Source: Roseiarcus sp963813195
GTDB lineage: Bacteria; Pseudomonadota; Alphaproteobacteria; Rhizobiales; Beijerinckiaceae
Direction of reading: 5' to 3'
NCBI GenBank assembly: GCA_963813195.1
Contig: CAWEYC010000036.1
Span: 272,318 to 336,317, forward strand
DNA: 64,000 bases
Within the stretch, counting starts at the first letter, position 1, and each line of letters opens with the position of its first letter. Under the pieces are notes generated by a model, which had not been told where the DNA came from, did not search any database, and saw only the letters and a list, made by a program, of their open reading frames with translations. Below, one piece after another: positions 1 to 9,483 of this stretch. The translations under genes were made by a program, and so were the position numbers.

Positions 1-1
1 G

Positions 2-325
2 ATGCACGAACTCTCGAGCGTCGCCGGATTTCGCGTCGCCTACGACTTCGACATGGGCTGGGGAACCCTGTCGCCGACCCTGCGGGCCGAGTACTCCCAC
101 GCTTTCGACAGCGATATGACGCAGGTCCTCAGCTACGCCGATACGCCGGGCGTAAACTACTCGTTCGCTTTAGCCGCTCTGGGGGAGAACACCGCCTCCG
201 GCGCGCTCGGCCTCATCGCGCGTTCGAAGAGCGGCCTGTCGGCGGAAATCGAATATCAATATTGGTCGGCCGGCGCGGCGCAGCAGGCACAAGGACTGCG
301 CTGTTCGCTGAACATTCCGTTTTGA
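2..325 (+). CDS. Autotransporter beta-barrel domain, C-terminal fragment (5' partial)
   Basis: The visible 107 residues alternate polar and aromatic/hydrophobic residues as in outer-membrane beta-strands, and the protein ends in the terminal phenylalanine (SLNIPF) typical of substrates of the BAM outer-membrane assembly machinery. Fragments such as LSPTLRAEYSHAF and GLSAEIEYQYW resemble the last strands of type V autotransporter translocator domains. The frame is open to the left edge, so the passenger and most of the barrel lie outside the window. It converges on the minus-strand hydrolase gene 25 bp away. The exact passenger function cannot be judged. Another barrel family, such as a porin, is possible but less likely. 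Confidence 0.7.
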   Translation: MHELSSVAGFRVAYDFDMGWGTLSPTLRAEYSHAFDSDMTQVLSYADTPGVNYSFALAALGENTASGALGLIARSKSGLSAEIEYQYWSAGAAQQAQGLRCSLNIPF

Positions 326-330
326 AGAAA

Positions 331-360
331 GCGCGATCGACGCGGCTTTTCAGATCGCGC
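331..360. terminator. Inverted repeat between convergent genes, possible bidirectional terminator
   Basis: An 8-bp perfect stem (gcgcgatc at 331-338 with gatcgcgc at 353-360) encloses a 14-base loop containing four T's. It sits exactly where the autotransporter gene and the minus-strand hydrolase gene converge and includes the hydrolase stop codon. There is no long T tract, so terminator function is inferred from position only. Confidence 0.35.
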
Positions 361-1318
361 GATGGAACGCGCCGCGAAGTTCGTCGCCGACGCGCTCCAA
401 CGCGGCTTGCGCGGCTGGGATGACGCCGCCGAGCCCGTAGAAGTGGTGGATCAGCCCTGCGTGCCTCGTCAATTCGACGCGGATTCCCTCGCGCGCCAGG
501 GCTTCGCCGTAAAGCTCGCCTTCGTCGCGCAGGGGATCGAATTCCGCGACATGGATCAGCGCCGGCGGCAGCCCGGCGAAGCAGTCGGCGCGCAGCGGCG
601 CTACGCGTGGATCGTCGGGCGAGACGCCTTCGACCCGGTAGTGATCCCAATAGATGGCCATCGTCGCCTCCTCGATGAGATAGCCGCTCGCCAGTTGCTG
701 GCGCGATCGCGTCCGGCCGAGCGGCTCCATCACGGGACAGAGCAGGAGCTGCAACGCGAGCGGCGCCCTCGACGCGAGCGCAACGGCAACCGCGAGATTG
801 GCGCCTGCCGAATCGCCGGCAATTCCCAACCGACGCGGATCGACGCCAAAGCGCTCGGGATCGGCGGCGATCGCGCCCACCACCTCGATCCCATCCTCGA
901 TCGCGGCGGGAAATCGATGCTCGGGCGCGAGGCGATAGTCCACCGCGATGACGCGGCAGTCGCCGCGGGCCGCGAGCGTCGCGCACAGTGCGTCGTGGGT
1001 GTCGAGCCCGCCCGAGATCCAGCCGCCGCCATGGAAATAGACGAGCGTCGGCATTTGCCCGTCGGCTTGCCGACGAGGCCAATAGTGCCGCAGCGGCAGC
1101 GCCACATCGCGACCGGCTAGGGTTTCGTCGCGCCGCTCGACTTCGGGCGCCGTCGCTGCGAAATCCGCCAGGCCGATCGCCGCCTGTCGCAACGCGCTGA
1201 GATCGGGCGCGCCCGCTCCGCCGCGCGCGCTCGAAGCCATAAGTCCCAGGAAACGGCGCGCGCGCGGATCAAGGCCCATTTCGCTCATCCCGGCGGACGG
1301 CTCTCGCCTGACGTTCAC
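350..1318 (-). CDS. Alpha/beta hydrolase of the HSL (hormone-sensitive lipase) family
   Basis: This is a 322-residue esterase/lipase-fold protein. HGGGW at residues 96-100 is the oxyanion-hole motif of the HSL family. GDSAG places the nucleophile at Ser170. The Asp of EFDPLRDE and the His of LIHHFYG near the C-terminus complete a plausible triad. There is no signal peptide, so it should be cytoplasmic. The GTG start overlaps the stop of the upstream carrier-protein gene (GTGA), so the two are translationally coupled; an ATG lies 10 codons further in. The coupling suggests it acts on an acyl or aminoacyl group carried by that protein, for example as a thioesterase, but that is inference. Its substrate cannot be read from sequence. 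Confidence 0.8.
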   Translation of the reverse strand: MNVRREPSAGMSEMGLDPRARRFLGLMASSARGGAGAPDLSALRQAAIGLADFAATAPEVERRDETLAGRDVALPLRHYWPRRQADGQMPTLVYFHGGGWISGGLDTHDALCATLAARGDCRVIAVDYRLAPEHRFPAAIEDGIEVVGAIAADPERFGVDPRRLGIAGDSAGANLAVAVALASRAPLALQLLLCPVMEPLGRTRSRQQLASGYLIEEATMAIYWDHYRVEGVSPDDPRVAPLRADCFAGLPPALIHVAEFDPLRDEGELYGEALAREGIRVELTRHAGLIHHFYGLGGVIPAAQAALERVGDELRGAFHRAI

Positions 1319-1572
1319 GCGCTACGCAGCCGCCGCACCAGCGTTTCGATCGCTGCAATCGAGCGGAAATTTTCCGGAGTGAGATCGTCGTCTGGAATTG
1401 CAATGTCGTATGCCGCTTCGATCGCCAGCATCAGCTTCACGGTCGCGACCGAAGTGAGGCCGGCGTCTTGCAGATCGACGTTCCGGGCGCTCGCGCTGTC
1501 CGACGGCAGGCTGGGTGCGAACTCGCGCACCATGTCGGGAATCGAGGCATCGGCGAGGGCGCAATCGAGCAT
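1315..1572 (-). CDS. Small acyl/aminoacyl carrier protein
   Basis: An 85-residue acidic protein with the carrier-protein fold signature: the segment DAGLTSVATVKLML contains the predicted phosphopantetheine-attachment Ser41 (LTS in place of the usual DSL), followed by the helix-III-like IAIPDDDLTPENF. Length fits stand-alone carrier proteins. Its stop overlaps the start of the hydrolase. It is divergently oriented, about 294 bp from an acyl-CoA dehydrogenase and an amino acid:[carrier protein] ligase. In rhizobia such ligases aminoacylate a carrier protein encoded nearby (Mocibob and colleagues' work on Bradyrhizobium), so this is the most likely partner of the ligase at 3112. The aminoacyl partner role is inference; the carrier fold is well supported. 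Confidence 0.8.
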   Translation of the reverse strand: MLDCALADASIPDMVREFAPSLPSDSASARNVDLQDAGLTSVATVKLMLAIEAAYDIAIPDDDLTPENFRSIAAIETLVRRLRSA

Positions 1573-1866
1573 GGTTCATTTCCTGTCGCAAAATGGCGCA
1601 GCCGCCCACTTAGCATTTCATTCCAATTAGAGGCATTATTCGACTTATTATCCTTAATAAATCGTTTATATCAAAGCAGAATAAAGGTATATCGTTTAAT
1701 GATTTGTTAAGGTTTAAATATATCATTTGTCGCTTATCTTACCTACGCTCCGTATGATACAAACCATGCGAGCGACATTGCTGTTCTGTGCGCGACGTCT
1801 CGTCAGATAAGGCAACCGTCAGCACGATTTTTTCTTTCCCTGCACGCGATTACGGGAGCATTTTGC
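1573..1866. promoter_or_regulatory. AT-rich divergent promoter region between the carrier-protein and dehydrogenase units
   Basis: This intergenic stretch separates two divergent units of the same apparent pathway, so it must hold both promoters. About 1620-1740 is strikingly A+T-rich compared with its GC-rich surroundings, with recurring tatcgttta-like and ttatat words (around 1663-1672 and 1688-1697). No gene is seen in it. Direct repeats of this kind could be regulator sites, but I cannot assign one. Confidence 0.5.
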
Positions 1867-3090
1867 ATGAGCGCCAACGTTAGCCAACTTCCGCAACGCA
1901 ATCTTCGCGCCAGGGCGGGCGAGTCGTCCGGCGCGCGTGATTTCATCGCCCGCGCGGAGGCCGCTGCCGCGATCGCCGAGCGTTTTGCCGATCAGGTCGA
2001 CCGGGAGGCGCGCTTTCCCGCCGAAGCCTTCGCCGCCATCCGCGAGCAGAGGCTGCTGGGCATGCTGATTCCAACGGAACTGGGCGGAGAAGGCGCGCGC
2101 TGCGCCGACGTGGCGGATGTTTGCGCCGTGCTCGGCCGCGCCTGCGGCTCGACGGCGATGATTTTCGCCATGCATCAGGTCAAGGTCGCCTGCCTCGTGC
2201 GGCACGCGCGCGGCAATCCCTGGCAACTCGGATTTCAACGCCGCATCGCGGAGCGACAAATGCTGTTGTCGTCGTCGACGACCGAAGGCAACAACGGCGG
2301 CGACATCCGGTCGAGCGAGGCGGCGGTGCGCATCAACGGCGCACGGGTGGCCCTGCAGCGCAACGCTTCTTGCATTTCCTATGGACTTCACGCCGACGGC
2401 CTCGTCACGACGGCGCGGCGCTCGGACGTCGCGGCGAGCTCCGACCAGGTTCTCGTCGCCTTTCTGCGCGAAGACTATAGCCTCGAGCCGACGCTCGCCT
2501 GGGACACGCTCGGCATGCGCGGCACTTGCAGCGCGGGCTTCATCGTCCGCGCCGAGGGTGAGAGCGATCAAGTGCTGCCGGAGCCGTACGAGCGAATCCA
2601 CAGCCAGACGATGGCGCCCTACGCGCACCTCTTCTGGAGTTCGGCCTGGTGCGGCATCGCCACCGGAGCGGTGCGCCGCGCGCGCGCCTTCGTGCGCAAG
2701 GCGTCCCGCTCCTCCGGCGGAAAAATGCCGCCGGCCGCTTCGCAACTGACCCGCGCCCGCGTATCGCTCGAAACCTTGCGCGCCGCCGTCCAAGCCGGCC
2801 TCGCCACCTTCGAACGCCACGCCGGCGATCCCGGCGGCCTGACCGCGATGGATGCGCAACTCGCGCTGAACTTCCTCAAGGTCGAGGCGTCCGAACTCGC
2901 CGTGGCGACCGTCATGAGCGCGATGCGCGCCTGCGGCCTCTCCGGCTATCGCAACGACAGCGAGTTTTCGATGGGCCGCCACCTGCGCGACATTCTCTCG
3001 ACGCCGATCATGATCAACAACGACCGCATCCTCGCCAACGCCGAGGCCGCGGTTCTGATGGGCGAGCCGCCGCTCGCGTTCAGTTTCTGA
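1867..3090 (+). CDS. Acyl-CoA dehydrogenase family flavoprotein (carrier-protein associated)
   Basis: A 407-residue protein with the acyl-CoA dehydrogenase layout: N-terminal helical domain (about 25-130, LIPTELGGEG), middle beta domain (about 140-240, SSSTTEGNNGGDIR, WDTLGMRGTCSAGF) and C-terminal helical domain (RILANAEAAVLMGEPP). The usual YGG/GY and catalytic TYEG-type end is not evident, so substrate class cannot be predicted. It lies 21 bp upstream of the amino acid:carrier-protein ligase, which has a strong ribosome site (AAAGGAG), indicating one operon. The natural guess is that it oxidises an acyl or aminoacyl thioester held on the carrier protein encoded divergently. That reaction is inference. 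Confidence 0.8.
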   Translation: MSANVSQLPQRNLRARAGESSGARDFIARAEAAAAIAERFADQVDREARFPAEAFAAIREQRLLGMLIPTELGGEGARCADVADVCAVLGRACGSTAMIFAMHQVKVACLVRHARGNPWQLGFQRRIAERQMLLSSSTTEGNNGGDIRSSEAAVRINGARVALQRNASCISYGLHADGLVTTARRSDVAASSDQVLVAFLREDYSLEPTLAWDTLGMRGTCSAGFIVRAEGESDQVLPEPYERIHSQTMAPYAHLFWSSAWCGIATGAVRRARAFVRKASRSSGGKMPPAASQLTRARVSLETLRAAVQAGLATFERHAGDPGGLTAMDAQLALNFLKVEASELAVATVMSAMRACGLSGYRNDSEFSMGRHLRDILSTPIMINNDRILANAEAAVLMGEPPLAFSF

Positions 3091-3111
3091 GCCCGCGAAA
3101 GGAGACCGCCC

Positions 3112-4035
3112 ATGACCGTCGTGCGTCCTCGCCTCGGCAAGCCCGCCGCTTCGCCCGAAGCGATCTTCGAAGCCTTGTTCCGTCCGATGGGAACCGACGG
3201 CGTCTATGGCCGCTCGGGCGCCTATGAGACCATCGTCGAGGCGCTCGGCGCCTTCATCAGCAAGGAGCGCGACTCCAGGGCCGAAGTCGTCCGTTTTCCG
3301 CCCGTGGTCAGCCGCGCCCTGATCGAGAAATCCGGCTATCTCAAGAGTTTCCCGCACCTGCTCGGCTGCGTCTGCGCGCTTGGCGGCGGCGAGAAGCGGA
3401 TCGGCGCGGCGGTGGCGCGATTTGAAGCCGGCGAGACCTGGACCGACGGGCTGGAGACGAGCGAGCTGGTTCTAGCGCCGGCCGCCTGCTATCCCGTCTA
3501 TCCCATGGCCGCCTCGCGCGGTCCGATTCCGCCCGACGGACTGCTCTTCGACGTCGCCTGCGATTGCTTCCGCCGCGAGCCCTCGCGCGATATCGACCGA
3601 TTCCAATCGTTCCGGATGCGCGAATTCGTCCTCATCGGCACGCCCGATCAAGTGACCGCCTTCCGTCAGACCTGGAAGGAGCGCGCCGCCGGCCTCGCGG
3701 ACAAATTGGAGCTGAACTACCGCATCGAGGCCGCGAGCGATCCGTTCTTCGGACGCGCCGGCGCAATGGTCGGCCGGTTCCAGGTCGAGCAGGAGCTGAA
3801 GTTCGAACTGGTCGTCCCCGTTCGCTCGGCGGAAAGCCCGACCGCCTGCATGAGCTTCAACTATCATCGCGACCACTTCGGCCAGACCTGGGCGATGCGC
3901 GGCGAAAGCGGCGAGCCCGCCCACACCGCCTGCGTCGCCTTCGGCATGGACCGCCTCGCGGTCGCATTGTTCGCGACGCACGGCACCGACGCCGCGCGTT
4001 GGCCGACCTCGGTGCGGAGCGCGCTGAACCTCTAG
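3112..4035 (+). CDS. Amino acid:[carrier protein] ligase (class II aaRS-like)
   Basis: This 307-residue protein matches the truncated seryl-tRNA-synthetase-like enzymes that load glycine or alanine onto a phosphopantetheinyl carrier protein instead of tRNA. It lacks any tRNA-binding N-terminal arm. The family's zinc triad is present as Cys126 (LAPAACYPVY), Glu171 in motif 2 (FRMREFVLIG) and Cys274 (HTACVAFGMDRLAVAL, motif 3). The acceptor carrier protein is most likely the one encoded at 1315-1572. The family was characterised in Bradyrhizobium and Agrobacterium; the product's cellular purpose remains poorly known. Which amino acid is activated cannot be told here. An AAAGGAG ribosome site precedes the ATG. 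Confidence 0.88.
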   Translation: MTVVRPRLGKPAASPEAIFEALFRPMGTDGVYGRSGAYETIVEALGAFISKERDSRAEVVRFPPVVSRALIEKSGYLKSFPHLLGCVCALGGGEKRIGAAVARFEAGETWTDGLETSELVLAPAACYPVYPMAASRGPIPPDGLLFDVACDCFRREPSRDIDRFQSFRMREFVLIGTPDQVTAFRQTWKERAAGLADKLELNYRIEAASDPFFGRAGAMVGRFQVEQELKFELVVPVRSAESPTACMSFNYHRDHFGQTWAMRGESGEPAHTACVAFGMDRLAVALFATHGTDAARWPTSVRSALNL

Positions 4036-4051
4036 CGCGGCGCCGCTCGCG

Positions 4052-5248
4052 CTAAAAGAACGCCTGCAATCCCGTGATCGCGCGGCCGAGGATCAGCGCG
4101 TGCACGTCGTGCGCGCCCTCGTAGGTGTTGACGGTCTCGAGATTCTGCGCGTGGCGCATGACGTGGTATTCGGCCTGGATGCCGTTGCCGCCGTGGATGT
4201 CGCGCGCCTGTCGCGCGATGTCGAGCGCCTTGCCGCAATTGTTGCGCTTGACGATCGAGATCATCTCCGGCGCCTCGCGCCTCTCGTCCATCAGGCGGCC
4301 GACCCTCAGCGACGCCTGCAAGCCCAGCGCGATCTCGGTCTGCATGTCCGCGAGCTTCTTCTGCACGAGCTGCGTCGCGGCGAGCGGCCGGCCGAACTGC
4401 TTGCGGTCGAGGGCGTATTGGCGCGAGCGGCGCCAGCAATCCTCCGCCGCGCCCATCGCGCCCCAGGAAATGCCGTAGCGCGCCCGGTTGAGGCAGCCGA
4501 ACGGGCCTTTCAGCCCGGAGACGTTGGGCAGCAGCGCGCTGTCCGGCACGACGACGCCGTCCATCACGATCTCGCCGGTGATCGAGGCGCGCAGCGAAAG
4601 CTTGCCGCCGATCTTCGGCGCCGAAAGGCCCTTCATGCCCTTCTCCAGCACGAAGCCGCGAATCTCGCCGTCATGCGCCGCCGATTTCGCCCAGACGACG
4701 AAGACATCGGCGATCGGCGCGTTGGAGATCCACATCTTCGAGCCGGTCAGGCGGTAGCCGTCCGCCATCTTCTCCGCGCGCGTCTTCATGCCCGCGGGAT
4801 CGGAGCCCGCGTCGGGCTCGGTCAGCCCGAAACAGCCGATCCATTCGCCCCGCGCCAGCTTCGGCAGATAGCGCATCCGCTGCGCCTCGTCGCCGTAGGC
4901 GTAGATCGGGTGCATCACCAGCGAGGACTGCACGCTCATCATCGAGCGATAGCCCGAATCGATCCGCTCGACCTCGCGCGCGACCAGCCCATAGGAAACG
5001 TAATTCGTCGCCGCCCCGCCATAGGCCTCCGGGATCGTCATGCCGAGCAGGCCGAGTTCGCCCATCTCGCGGAAGATCGCCGGATCGGTCTTCTCCTCGA
5101 GATAGGCCTCGGTCACGCGCGGCAGCAGCTTCTCCGTGGCGTAGGCGCGCGCGGTGTCGCGGATCAGGCGCTCGTCCTCGCTCAATTGGTCGTCGAGGAG
5201 GAAGGGATCGTCCCAGACGAAGCGGGACCCCGCCGCAGCTTGTTTCAT
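4052..5248 (-). CDS. gcdH: Glutaryl-CoA dehydrogenase-like acyl-CoA dehydrogenase
   Basis: A 398-residue flavoprotein very close to the glutaryl-CoA dehydrogenase type: N-terminal FVWDDPFLLDDQLSEDER, then RIDSGYRSMMSVQSSLVMHPIYAYG, then FGLTEPDAGSDPAGM for FAD/substrate binding, and the C-terminal TYEGAHDVHALILGR carrying the catalytic Glu. The enzyme oxidatively decarboxylates glutaryl-CoA to crotonyl-CoA in lysine, tryptophan and benzoate catabolism. The ATG at 5248 begins the conserved N-terminus (MKQAAAGSRFVW) and has a GGAG about 12 bases upstream; longer in-frame extensions upstream are low-complexity and unlikely. It converges on the ligase gene with 16 bp between stops. Confidence 0.9.
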   Translation of the reverse strand: MKQAAAGSRFVWDDPFLLDDQLSEDERLIRDTARAYATEKLLPRVTEAYLEEKTDPAIFREMGELGLLGMTIPEAYGGAATNYVSYGLVAREVERIDSGYRSMMSVQSSLVMHPIYAYGDEAQRMRYLPKLARGEWIGCFGLTEPDAGSDPAGMKTRAEKMADGYRLTGSKMWISNAPIADVFVVWAKSAAHDGEIRGFVLEKGMKGLSAPKIGGKLSLRASITGEIVMDGVVVPDSALLPNVSGLKGPFGCLNRARYGISWGAMGAAEDCWRRSRQYALDRKQFGRPLAATQLVQKKLADMQTEIALGLQASLRVGRLMDERREAPEMISIVKRNNCGKALDIARQARDIHGGNGIQAEYHVMRHAQNLETVNTYEGAHDVHALILGRAITGLQAFF

Positions 5249-5508
5249 GGTTGAGCGTGCTCCATTCCTCGATGTCTGCGCGGCCTCGCGCTTGCCTGCC
5301 GCGTTGATAGCGCAACGCGGGGCCGGCGTCAGCATCGGGATGGGGGCGAGCCGTGCGGGCGGCCCAGCCGCGGTTGGGCTTAATGGAGATTGAGTTGCGC
5401 CAATGCACCGCTGCGCGTCTCGCGCGTCCACCCTTTCCTATTCGTCGTCGAGCCGCTTGCCCTTCGACCATGCGGCCGTGAGCTGAACGGCCTGCTGGAA
5501 AAGCACGA
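5249..5508. other. Intergenic region, nothing recognised
   Basis: This stretch lies between the gcdH start and the first copy of the 156-bp repeat. It should hold the gcdH promoter. I see no convincing gene, hairpin or operator in it. Confidence 0.4.
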
Positions 5509-5664
5509 CTAAAGCGCTTTGCATTTAGGTTGAACCGGCCCCGCCGTCTTCGCGAGCGAAGCGTGGCGATCCAGACTAAGCCGCCGCCGCAATCCCAAAG
5601 TCTGGATGGCTTCGCGTTGCTCGCCAGGACGGCTGAGGCTTGATTCGACCTGAAAGCAACGCGC
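5509..5664. repeat. 156-bp imperfect palindromic dispersed repeat, copy 1
   Basis: Almost identical to 19144-19299, with only about three substitutions. The ends form an imperfect terminal inverted repeat of about 22 bp (starting agcgctttgcatttaggtt at the left, matched by the reverse complement of acctgaaagcaacgcgct at the right). An inner inverted pair (gcgatccagact / agtctggatggc) would fold into a long hairpin. It has no coding capacity, consistent with a MITE-like or REP-like element. It ends two bases from the minus-strand TAG stop of the GGDEF/EAL gene, and the same spacing to a TAG is seen at copy 2. Confidence 0.85.
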
Positions 5665-5665
5665 G

Positions 5666-8420
5666 CTAGCGCCCCGCTCCCCCGCCCCCCAGCATCCTGC
5701 CGATCTCCCCCGCGGGCACCGGCCTGCTGAAGTGAAAGCCCTGCATTTCGTCGCAATCGCACTCGCGCAGGAATGCGAGCTGGCTGTCCGTTTCGACGCC
5801 CTCGGCGATCACCCGCAGATGAAGCCTCTGCCCGAGCGAGATCACGGCGGCGGCGAGCGCTTTGTCGCTGTCGTCGGCGAGACCCTGGATGAAGGACTTG
5901 TCGATCTTCAACCGCCGAACCGGAAAGCTCTTCAGCGCGGCGAGGCTGGAATAGCCGGTGCCGAAATCGTCGATCGCGAGCTGGACGCCCAAGGCTTGCA
6001 GCGCCTTCATCGTGGCGACCGCCTCCTCGACCTCACGCATGATGAGGCTCTCCGTCAGTTCGAGCTCGAGGTATTTGGCCTCGAGGCCGCTCTGTTCCAG
6101 GCATTGCGCGACTCGGGCCGCTCAGATTCCTGTCCTTCCACTGGCGGGCGGATACGTTGACCGACACTGTCATGGGCGGCATCGCCATGTCCTGCCAGGC
6201 CTTATTTTGCCGGCAGGCTTCGAGCATCACCCAGTCGCCGATCTGGACGATCAATCCGCTTTCCTCGGCGAGCGGAATGAACTTGGCCGGCGGCAGCATG
6301 CCCAGCGTCGGATGCACCCAGCGGATCAGGGCTTCAACGGCGAAAACGCGGCCCGTTCGGAGATCAACCTGGGGCTGGTAGAACAACACGAATTGCGAGC
6401 GAACAAGGGCGCTTCGCAATTCCTCCCGCAGCATGAAAGTCTCGTGCGCGTCGGTGTTCAGATCGGAGGTGTAGAACTGGAAGTCGTCGCGACCCATCTC
6501 CTTGGCGCGATACATCGCGGCGTCGGCTTTGGCCAGCAGCGTATCCGGGTCCGCCCCGTCGTCGGGATAGGTCGCGATTCCGAGGCTGCAGGTGACGCGA
6601 AGATCGCGCCCGTCGATCTGAAGCGGCGTCGCGATCGCCGCCCTGATTTTCTGTACGGTCTCTGAGATGACGTCGGAGTTCTTCGGTTGGTCGAACAGAA
6701 CGATCACAAATTCGTCGCCGCCGAGCCGAACGACCGTGTCGGTCGCCCTCATGCAAGAGGCCATGCGGTTTGCGACGGTCTTCAAGAGTTCGTCGCCGGC
6801 GCCATGGCCCAGGCTGTCGTTGATCACCTTGAACTGGTCGAGATCGACGAACACCACTGCCGCCCACCGGTCGTAGCGCTCGGCGTACAGCAGGGCCTGG
6901 GATAGGCGGTCGTTGAGAACGCCCCGATTTGGCAGGCCGGTCAGCGCGTCGTGGCGCGCCATATAGTGAATGCGGTCCTCGGCTCGCTTTCGCTCGATCG
7001 CGAGCCCGGCCATCCGGGCCGCGACCTCGATGAGCTTGGTTTCGACCGGCGTCGGTTCGCGCGCCGCCGTCGCATACATCGCGAAGACGCCGAGCGCGTC
7101 GCCCTGATGCGAAATGATCGGCGTCGACCAACAGGCGCGATAGCCGTGCGCGATCGCCAATTCGCGATAATTCCGCCAGAGCGGGTCCTGTTCAATATCC
7201 GCCACGACCACGGTTTGGCGGCGATGGACGGCGGTTCCGCAGGACATGACGTCGGGACCGATCGCCAGACCGTCCAGGGTGTCCACGTAGGCCGGCGCCA
7301 TGCTCGGCGCTGCGCCACGCCGTAAGCGGACTTGGTCCTGGTCGACCAGCAGGACGCAGCCGAATATCCCGATCGACTGGGATTCGATGAGGCGAACGAG
7401 GCGCTCGAGCACCGCCTCCAGCGGCGCCCCTATCGCGATCATCTCCAGGACCTTCGCCTGTCCATCGCGCAAGAGATCCGCCTTGCGGCGCTCCGTGATG
7501 TCGCGAGAGACGCCGATCAGCCCGACGACTTCGTTCTGGTCATTCCGCAGAGGCGCTTTGGTCGTCAAAATCCACGTCTTGCCGCCCGACGCGTCGACGA
7601 CCAGCTCTTCCTTGTCGATCATCGGCAGGCCGGACTGGATGATCCTTTGCTCATCGGAGAAATATTGCTGCGCGGTTTCCGGCGGGTGCAGTTCGAAGTC
7701 GTTCTTGCCGATCATTTCCTCCGGGCCGCTGCGGCCGATTTGCGACGCGGCGGCCTTGTTGGCGATGGCGAAGCGGCTTTTGGTGTCTTTGACCCAGACA
7801 ATGGCGGGCATCCAATCGATCAAGGTCTGCTGAGAAATTCGGGTATTCGGCACAGCCCGCGCCAACTCGCGATCGCTTATATCCTCGTGCGTCTCGATCC
7901 AGCCGCCATCGCTCATCGGCCGGCGACGGACATGAATAGTTCGGCCGTCCTCGAGTTCGACGCTCGAATCGGCGGGAGCGACGCTCGAATCGGCGGACGG
8001 ACCGCGAGGGGTATGATCTCCGCCCTCGCTCGACGCGGGCGCCCGCGTCCAGCCGCGCTCCTCGATCTCCCGCAGCGTAGCGTTTCGACCGCCCCGCTCC
8101 GGCGTAAGCTGGTAGATTTCCACGTAGCGAGGATTGCGGAAGGTCAATCGTCGCTCGGCGTCAAAAAAGCAAACGCCGAGCGAGCTTTCGTTCCAGGCCG
8201 CCTCGTGGCGCAGAAGCTGCGCCTGGAGCGCGGCGACCGTCGCTTGCCGATCGCCCCCGACCACTTCGGCCGAGATGGCGGCCAGCCTCGCCAGCGCCGC
8301 CATGTTGACCGGGTCCGGACGGGAAGGCTCGCGCAAGCACGGATCTTCCGCCAGTCGCTCATCGGGCGGGCCGTCCTCGCGGCGGTCGCGAACGAAGCGA
8401 CGAAGCACATCGAACTTCAT
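5666..8420 (-). pseudogene. PAS-PAS-GAF-GGDEF-EAL cyclic-di-GMP protein, frameshifted in the EAL domain
   Basis: From ATG 8420 the protein reads PAS-like (about 65-185), PAS (about 195-315), GAF (about 325-475), GGDEF (intact GGDEF at 567-571) and EAL (EAL at 696-698, NVSARQ near 755-760). The frame is then lost near 6110-6123, just after residue 766, and the chain ends at 6033. The rest of the EAL domain continues in another frame to 5666 with ELTES, IDDFGTGYSSL, IDKSFI and AEGVET all intact. A net one-base change explains this. If the break is an artefact, the protein would be a bifunctional diguanylate cyclase/phosphodiesterase sensing a cytosolic signal. No transmembrane segment is seen. 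Part of the linker carries a short duplication (ADSSVAPADSSV). Confidence 0.85.
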
Positions 8421-8715
8421 TGACTACACCCTCCCCATGTTTAATTCATTACGAGTCAATTCCTTTCCGTCGTATTAACCGAGTTTCCCCGGCGGCTTCC
8501 GGGAGCGCGCTCGCGGCGGGGGCGCAACCGCGCTGGATCGGCGCCAGCCGGCCTCGTTCGCCGAACTCTCGCAATGTCGGCCAGAAGAATGGCGATGAAA
8601 GGCCCCAGCGGTTCATCACATCGCAATCTAGAGACAATAGCCGCAGGTTATCGGCAGCAGCGTCGAAGAGGGCTTCCCACCTCAAGCACATCGACAACAT
8701 GAAGGGAACTTCGAC

Positions 8716-9153
<438 letters not shown>

Positions 9154-9188
9154 GGACTGGCGTTCGCCTATCCCAACTCACAACAAGG

Positions 9189-9215
9189 GGGCTCGACTGC
9201 GCGGCAGTCGAGCCC
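9189..9215. terminator. Perfect 12-bp hairpin after paralogue A
   Basis: gggctcgactgc (9189-9200) pairs with gcagtcgagccc (9204-9215) around a 3-base loop. The same stem recurs after paralogue B at 9942-9966. No T run follows directly (aagcccttt), so it may be a terminator, an mRNA-stabilising structure or both. Confidence 0.6.
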
Positions 9216-9254
9216 AAGCCCTTTCATGACGGATTGAACGACGCCAGCGGGCCG

Positions 9255-9360
9255 CAAAGGCGCGGTTGCCCCGTCAGTTTGTGAAATCCGGAGGCCCCCG
9301 GCTTGGCGAGGTCGGTTCACTTCGCTTGCTGCTTTTTCTACCACGTCTGCCTACAGATCA
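9255..9360 (-). pseudogene. Decayed fragment of an araC-type gene
   Basis: Bases 9273-9294 match the AraC gene at 10208-10229 in 21 of 22 positions; the reverse strand encodes SGFHKLTG, part of the AraC C-terminal helix-turn-helix. Shorter matches follow in the same order (ggcttggcgag near 9300 and about 10290; gctttttct near 9331 and about 10470), with the intervening gene sequence missing. This reads as an internally deleted copy of the neighbouring araC gene. Together with the duplicated Gly-rich gene and hairpin it points to duplication of the whole unit followed by loss of one regulator copy. Confidence 0.5.
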
Positions 9361-9483
9361 ACCGAGCTAACGTCGTCAGCTCATCGTAACGCAATCCCGA
9401 TACACTGTCAGCAAGTTGTCGGCAGTCAAGTCGATGCCTGATCTCCATATAACGTGTATCGAAACTATGAAGGGAACTTCGAC

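Noticed and set aside
1819..3357. A 512-residue minus-strand frame opposite the acyl-CoA dehydrogenase
   Set aside because: Low-complexity, charged composition typical of antisense in GC-rich genes; the plus strand has a clear family and ribosome sites.
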